From Robiginitomaculum sp. (GTDB lineage: Bacteria; Pseudomonadota; Alphaproteobacteria; Caulobacterales; Maricaulaceae): DNA of 64,000 nt. Under the pieces are notes generated by a model. It saw only the letters and a list, made by a program, of their open reading frames with translations. It ran no database searches and was not told the origin of the DNA. The position numbers and the translations under genes are program-made. Positions 59,780 to 64,000 of the stretch are shown in pieces (positions within the stretch are counted from its first letter, which is position 1; the number at the start of each line of letters is the position of its first letter). The stretch spans positions 78,304-142,303 of the forward strand of contig NVWK01000001.1 of NCBI GenBank assembly GCA_002733605.1. Direction: 5' to 3'.

Positions 59780-61654
59780 ATGAATGTACCTGTACAAAAT
59801 ATTGACCCCTCACGTAGTTCTGGCGCGGCTTACGCATCCCAAGTCGAGCGTGACAAATCCCATAGAAGCAAAGCAAAAACCTTTAGGCCTTTGCTATATT
59901 TATGGCCATTCGTAGCCAAATACCCGGGCAGACTGACCGCATTTATGATTTTTCTGGTGTTATCCACCATGATGACTTTGGGTCTAAGCTTTGCCATGCG
60001 GGCCGTAGCCGAATGCGGGTTTGACGGTAAAATAGATGGCCCCGAATATTGTGCCTCTATAACCGCTCTCAAGGCCGGTACCCTGAACGGATTTATGCTA
60101 GCCGCCATCTTATTTGCCTCTGCCTTTTCATTAATCTCCAGCGCACGGGCGTATTTAATCAACACATTGGGCCAGCGGGTTGTGGCCGATATTCGCATTG
60201 CCGTTTACAACAATTTACTCCGACTCAGCCCCTCCTATTACGAACGGGTACGCACAGGCGAGGTTCTTTCGCGGCTCACCACAGATACAACCCTCGTTGA
60301 AACTGTCGTCACGGGTTCAATCTCGTTTGCTATTCGCTCGGTCGCCACAACAGTCGGGGCTCTGATTGTAATGTTTTTCATCAGTTGGAAACTTACCCTC
60401 ATGCTGTTTATCGTCGGGCCATTGGTTTTACTGCCGACTTTGGGTGCGGGCCGCAAAATCCGACGTCTCTCCCGCGACGGCCAAGATAAATTAGCCGATG
60501 CCTCGGCGCGCGCAGGGGAAAGCCTGTCCAACATTCAAACGGTGCAAGCCTTTACACGCGAAACATTCGAGTCTGAGAATTTTCGCCTTGATGTGGAAAA
60601 CACCTATAGTAAAAACCAAAAACGCCTGATGATCCGTGCATTTTTAATGAGCTTCATCATGGCGGCCGCCATGATTTCCATCGTCAGTATTGTTTCATAC
60701 GGAATGAACAGTGTCAGCTCCGGAAACATGGACGGCGGAGCCGTACTCCAGTTCGCATTCCTGTCTTTTCTGGTTATAAGTTCGACCAGCATGCTCACCG
60801 AGACATGGACAAACTTGCTCCGCGCCGCCGGTGCCTCCGAGCGCCTAAGCGAAATATTACAAGAAAACCCGGAGATTACGGCCCCCGCGTCTGCAAAAGA
60901 CATAGAACGGGCCCAAGGACAAATTTCGTTTAATGATGTTACGTTTTCCTACCCGACCCGCTTGGACGAAACGGCACTTTCCAATGTCTCTTTCGATATT
61001 AAACCCGGAGAAACCATTGCTTTGGTCGGCCCTTCCGGTGCAGGTAAAACCACTATTTTTCAACTTCTCTTGCGCTTCTACGACCCAAAATCCGGGCATA
61101 TTTCCATTGACGGCACAGCCGTAAAAGATCTGGATCCCGCCAATTTACGCCACCAATTCGCGATTGTACAACAGGCCACACCTCTGTTTTCAGGCACGGC
61201 CATGGACAATATCCGCTATGGTCGTCTCGGGGCCAGTGACGCAGATGTTATCGCTGCGGCCAAAGCCGCCAATGCCCATGATTTCATCAAAAAACTGCCA
61301 CAAGCCTATCAAACCGATCTTGGTGAACGCGCGACGACCCTGTCCGGTGGGCAACAACAGCGCATCGCCATTGCTCGCGCTATCTTACGCGACGCCCCTA
61401 TTCTCTTGCTCGACGAAGCCACCTCTGCCCTGGACGCAGAAAGCGAACTGGCCGTGCAACAAGCCTTTACCAACATGGCCAAAGGCCGCACAACACTGGT
61501 AATCGCCCACAGGCTCGCCACGGTGAAAAAAACTGACCGTATTTTTGTTCTGGAAGACGGCAAAATCATTGACCAAGGCACCCATAGGCAACTTGTCAAA
61601 CGCGGCGGTCTCTATGCCCGCTTGGCCGAATTGCAATTTAACACTCTCGATTAA
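59780..61654 (+). CDS. ABC transporter, fused permease/ATPase (MsbA-like exporter)
   Basis: A 624-residue half-exporter of the inner membrane. Six helices occupy residues about 45-335. A periplasmic loop in the first helix pair holds two Cys (AECGFDGKIDGPEYCAS), possibly a disulfide. The nucleotide-binding domain has Walker A GPSGAGKTT, the signature LSGGQQQR, Walker B ILLLDEATSALD and the His loop IAHRLATV. It would act as a homodimer. Lipid, lipopolysaccharide precursor or drug export are all possible. It is convergent with the class V enzyme. Confidence 0.9.
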   Translation: MNVPVQNIDPSRSSGAAYASQVERDKSHRSKAKTFRPLLYLWPFVAKYPGRLTAFMIFLVLSTMMTLGLSFAMRAVAECGFDGKIDGPEYCASITALKAGTLNGFMLAAILFASAFSLISSARAYLINTLGQRVVADIRIAVYNNLLRLSPSYYERVRTGEVLSRLTTDTTLVETVVTGSISFAIRSVATTVGALIVMFFISWKLTLMLFIVGPLVLLPTLGAGRKIRRLSRDGQDKLADASARAGESLSNIQTVQAFTRETFESENFRLDVENTYSKNQKRLMIRAFLMSFIMAAAMISIVSIVSYGMNSVSSGNMDGGAVLQFAFLSFLVISSTSMLTETWTNLLRAAGASERLSEILQENPEITAPASAKDIERAQGQISFNDVTFSYPTRLDETALSNVSFDIKPGETIALVGPSGAGKTTIFQLLLRFYDPKSGHISIDGTAVKDLDPANLRHQFAIVQQATPLFSGTAMDNIRYGRLGASDADVIAAAKAANAHDFIKKLPQAYQTDLGERATTLSGGQQQRIAIARAILRDAPILLLDEATSALDAESELAVQQAFTNMAKGRTTLVIAHRLATVKKTDRIFVLEDGKIIDQGTHRQLVKRGGLYARLAELQFNTLD

Positions 61655-61662
61655 ACTACGGA

Positions 61663-63279
61663 CTAAACAGCAAACCAGTGTAAATGCTCGGACGTTGCTT
61701 TCAATTGCGCACACATATGTCGGGGCGGCATGTCAGTAGCCTCATGAACATAACTATCTGCGAGCACAAAAAGTGCCTCAATGGATTGAGGCGGTGTGCC
61801 CGTCTCTGGCTCGGCCCCAGATAGGTTTGCCAAATCCAGCACCTTATGCCCAAGCCCATCCTTGTGATCCCACCGCCCTGTAGCACTCGTATATGTATAG
61901 AGCGGCAACAGTTTGGCACCATGATCGGCAATCCATTCAACGGCCCGTAACAGAAGCTCACAATCCTGCGCGTTATAAAAATAATTAAACCCGACCCGTA
62001 CCCAACCCGGCTTCAGGATTTCCACACCGGAGGCGATAATGTCTTCATATTCACGCGAAACTTCCAGATCAATATCCAGCAATCTATGCCCATATGGCCC
62101 CGCACATGAACAGCCGCCACGGGCCTGAATACCGAACAGATCATTCAACAACGCCACGACAAAATTATAGTGCAAATACTTATCCAAGTGACGGATGAGA
62201 AACGAGAAAATCGGAAGTCGCTTCACACGATCCGACCCAAGAATTTTGATATTCTTATGCAGACCCCATCGCTCTAATGCTTGCTGTGCGAACTCTATTT
62301 CTTTGGCTTCGATAACGTCCACGCCCGCGTCCGCTTGCAGTTTAAAACACAATCCGGCCCGAATAGCCCCGACAATATCAGGCGTACCGCCTTCTTCGCG
62401 GTGTTCTATGCAATCAAGATAGGATTGGGCACACGGGCTCACATAGGACACGGTGCCGCCGCCCGGAATAACCGGCGTCTTGTTTGTCGCCCATTTGCGT
62501 TTCATCGCCAAAATACCCGGTGTCCCCGGGCCGCCCAAGAATTTGTGTGTAGAGATGAAAACCGCGTCCAGATACGCGCCCTCACCCTCGTTCATATTGA
62601 TCCGCATATAGGGGGCCGCTCCGGCGAAATCAAAGGCGGCCAACGCTCCATATTTATGCAAGATTTTGGCAATCGGAGCCGGATCACAAACGATGCCCGT
62701 CACATTACTCGCCGCTGAAAAACTCCCGATTTTTAAGGGTCTATCTGCATGGCGAGCCAACTGGGTTTCAAGATCATCCAGATCAACCCGACCATCGCTC
62801 GCCTCCTTAATCGTCACCACATCTGCAATCGTTTCGCGCCACTGCACATCATTGGAATGATGTTCGAACGGCCCGATAAACACCACCGGTCTATCCTGAG
62901 ACTCTATATGGGTGTCGATCCCGTAGCGTGAAATCCCTTCAGGCAATTTCAAGCATAAAATATTGATGAGCTTGTCGATGGCCCCTGTGCACCCCGTCCC
63001 GCAAAACAGAACCGCATCTTCATCATTGGCCCCGATCGCGTTCGCGATTATTGTACGGGCTTGCTCGCGAAACGCCGTCGTTTGGCGGCCTGTAGCAGAG
63101 GCCTCCGTATGGGTGTTGGCGTAGAGGGGTAAGACAAACCGCCTTATAGTATCTTCAATCGGGGCATAGGCACGGCCACTGGCAACATAGTCTGCATATA
63201 GTATGCGCCTGAGACCAAATGGCCCCCGAAGAACCACGTCCTGTCCAACAATCTTAGTGCGTAGGTGATCTACAAACAT
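61663..63279 (-). CDS. Class V PLP-dependent enzyme, cysteine desulfurase-like
   Basis: A 538-residue fold-type I enzyme, about 130 residues longer than SufS. Features are LYADYVASGRAYAP, NTHTEASATGRQT and EHHSN (residues 139-143). The PLP Asp217 is in AAFDFAGAAPY and the PLP lysine is Lys246 in ISTHKFLGGPGTPG. RGGCSCAGPYGH (387-398) places Cys392 exactly where the SufS pattern RxGxxCAxP has its catalytic Cys. The C-terminal 100 residues are an extra domain. No suf or isc genes are near. The ATG at 63279 has AGAGG just upstream; an in-frame TTG lies six codons before. Desulfurase activity is an inference. Confidence 0.72.
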   Translation of the reverse strand: MFVDHLRTKIVGQDVVLRGPFGLRRILYADYVASGRAYAPIEDTIRRFVLPLYANTHTEASATGRQTTAFREQARTIIANAIGANDEDAVLFCGTGCTGAIDKLINILCLKLPEGISRYGIDTHIESQDRPVVFIGPFEHHSNDVQWRETIADVVTIKEASDGRVDLDDLETQLARHADRPLKIGSFSAASNVTGIVCDPAPIAKILHKYGALAAFDFAGAAPYMRINMNEGEGAYLDAVFISTHKFLGGPGTPGILAMKRKWATNKTPVIPGGGTVSYVSPCAQSYLDCIEHREEGGTPDIVGAIRAGLCFKLQADAGVDVIEAKEIEFAQQALERWGLHKNIKILGSDRVKRLPIFSFLIRHLDKYLHYNFVVALLNDLFGIQARGGCSCAGPYGHRLLDIDLEVSREYEDIIASGVEILKPGWVRVGFNYFYNAQDCELLLRAVEWIADHGAKLLPLYTYTSATGRWDHKDGLGHKVLDLANLSGAEPETGTPPQSIEALFVLADSYVHEATDMPPRHMCAQLKATSEHLHWFAV

Positions 63280-63414
63280 AAACGCCTCTCTACTCAAACT
63301 ATGAGTATCAAAACGCCGATCGTATGAATTTCTATTTTATGCTTAAATATATAAATATTTGGATATATTACCCATTTTTATTTATATAATTCTATAATTT
63401 AATGAGTATGGACG

Positions 63415-63915
63415 TTAAACAAGAGGAAATGGAGTTGCGCTATATGCAATATAAAGCGGATGGGCGGGATGCCCAGAGGCATTGACTTTCAGGGCAGAAA
63501 TCTTCCCTTTCTCCTGCCTGAAAATATCTAGGACAGCTTGTCCCCGATCCAAATGCGCCCCGTGCTCGCCCCAACCCCCAACCACATCAAACTCATGGCT
63601 TGCCTTGGCAATTTTACGAATCCACGCATCATTGTCAGGGCCAACAGGGTCGGCCTGCGCGCGCATATCTTTCGGGTCTGTCGCACGGTAAGCAAAAATG
63701 TTGAACACGACAGAACCTCCATACCCCCACATCCGCGCCCGCCGCTCGCACCTCTCGACCGTCGGGTCGTTTTTAAGCTCGTCCGCCGTGCTCGGGTTCA
63801 GCATCAACCATGTCAGCGGCGGCGTCCCCTCGTCCCAAATTTGGGACAGACGATAGCGATATTCACGACACGGTGAAAACACCGCTTCACGTTTTTCATT
63901 TAAAAGATCAACCAT
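63415..63915 (-). CDS. DUF1643 domain-containing protein
   Basis: The product is a 166-residue protein of the DUF1643 family. The family marks are YRYRLSQIWDEG, LTWLMLNPSTADELKNDPTVERC, VVFNIFAYRATDP and the closing GHPAHPLYI. The conserved Asn-Pro-Ser-Thr-Ala and Arg/Asp residues suggest an enzymatic or nucleotide-related role, but none is established. Its ATG lies within the last codons of the upstream PfkB-family kinase gene, so the two are cotranscribed. 117 very A/T-rich bases separate it from the class V gene. Confidence 0.85.
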   Translation of the reverse strand: MVDLLNEKREAVFSPCREYRYRLSQIWDEGTPPLTWLMLNPSTADELKNDPTVERCERRARMWGYGGSVVFNIFAYRATDPKDMRAQADPVGPDNDAWIRKIAKASHEFDVVGGWGEHGAHLDRGQAVLDIFRQEKGKISALKVNASGHPAHPLYIAYSATPFPLV

Positions 63916-64000
63916 TAGCTTGTAAAAACACCTCTACTTCATCATGTGTCGGCGCAGAATTCGCCGTCTTACGAGTTACAGAAATCGCAGCCGCCGCAGA
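63908..64000 (-). CDS. PfkB-family sugar kinase, ribokinase-like (C-terminal fragment)
   Basis: Only the last 30 residues are in the window, reading from the right edge to a TGA at 63910-63908. The run AAAAISVTRKTANSAPTHDE followed by VEVFL matches the C-terminal helix of ribokinases (AAALSVTR...P...EV..FL). It would phosphorylate a sugar or nucleoside using ATP. The stop overlaps the DUF1643 start by eight bases. The family is inferred from a short segment. Confidence 0.6.
   Translation of the reverse strand, partial: SAAAAISVTRKTANSAPTHDEVEVFLQANG

Noticed and set aside
1..64000. tRNA, rRNA, CRISPR or IS elements
   Set aside because: No tRNA arm consensus, rRNA segment, regularly spaced repeat array or transposase frame was recognised by eye. 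A tRNAscan, Infernal and ISfinder search would settle this.

Overview
The window is an unbroken stretch of bacterial chromosome, about half G+C and densely packed. It looks alphaproteobacterial. The evidence is a Rieske/cytochrome b/cytochrome c1 operon (petABC), a split ccmFGHI cytochrome c maturation operon, the neighbourhood DUF1285 - CoA pyrophosphatase - CCA-adding enzyme facing moxR - DUF58 - DUF4159, an EnvZ/OmpR-type pair and a long RamB/ScfR-type acyl-responsive regulator. I see no rRNA, tRNA, CRISPR array, prophage or transposase gene. Species assignment is not possible from the sequence alone.

Layout. 0-9 kb is a catabolic block: a partial free-methionine-sulfoxide reductase, an MFE-2-type (3R)-hydroxyacyl-CoA dehydrogenase, a MaoC/NodN hydratase and an alpha-methylacyl-CoA racemase. 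They are followed by a RamB-like regulator divergent from aceB-aceA (malate synthase, isocitrate lyase). Together this suggests oxidation of branched or isoprenoid acyl chains to acetyl-CoA, feeding the glyoxylate shunt. 9-15 kb holds a prolyl aminopeptidase and a minus-strand ccmF-ccmG-ccmH-ccmI-gdhA run in which all four junctions are 4-base overlaps. 15-24 kb holds an M1 lipoprotein peptidase, a hairpin-rich gap, a VOC protein, a Ca/Na antiporter preceded by a 46-residue membrane peptide, and then folM-folB-uvrC-(divergent CDP-alcohol transferase)-pgsA.

24-36 kb is housekeeping: ilvE, a two-component system, proC with a YbjN protein, ubiK, lgt-midA-pgeF, prs, rplY-pth-ychF. 36-45 kb holds a 2OG-Fe(II) oxygenase with a MOSC protein, a secreted trypsin-like protease, a GST, petABC, trmL, a copC-copD-ycnI copper operon, and a VOC-GST pair facing its likely WYL/YafY regulator across a near-perfect palindrome. 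46-56 kb holds cca-nudix-DUF1285 facing the moxR-DUF58-DUF4159-vWA membrane module. 56-64 kb holds two small exported proteins, queC-queE, ubiX, a MaoC protein, an ABC exporter, a class V PLP enzyme with a SufS-like catalytic Cys pattern, a DUF1643 protein and the end of a PfkB sugar kinase.

The least ordinary signals are non-coding or at residue level. There is a dispersed palindromic element at three loci whose stems differ by compensating changes, one locus carrying an inverted pair like a REPIN. There is the WYL-regulator palindrome, a TTACAA cluster upstream of the glyoxylate genes, a CDP-alcohol transferase paralogue that keeps the four Asp but not the CDP-contact residues, and the unusual class V enzyme. 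I found no convincing wholly new multi-gene system. The gene content is mostly recognisable chromosomal core and near-core.
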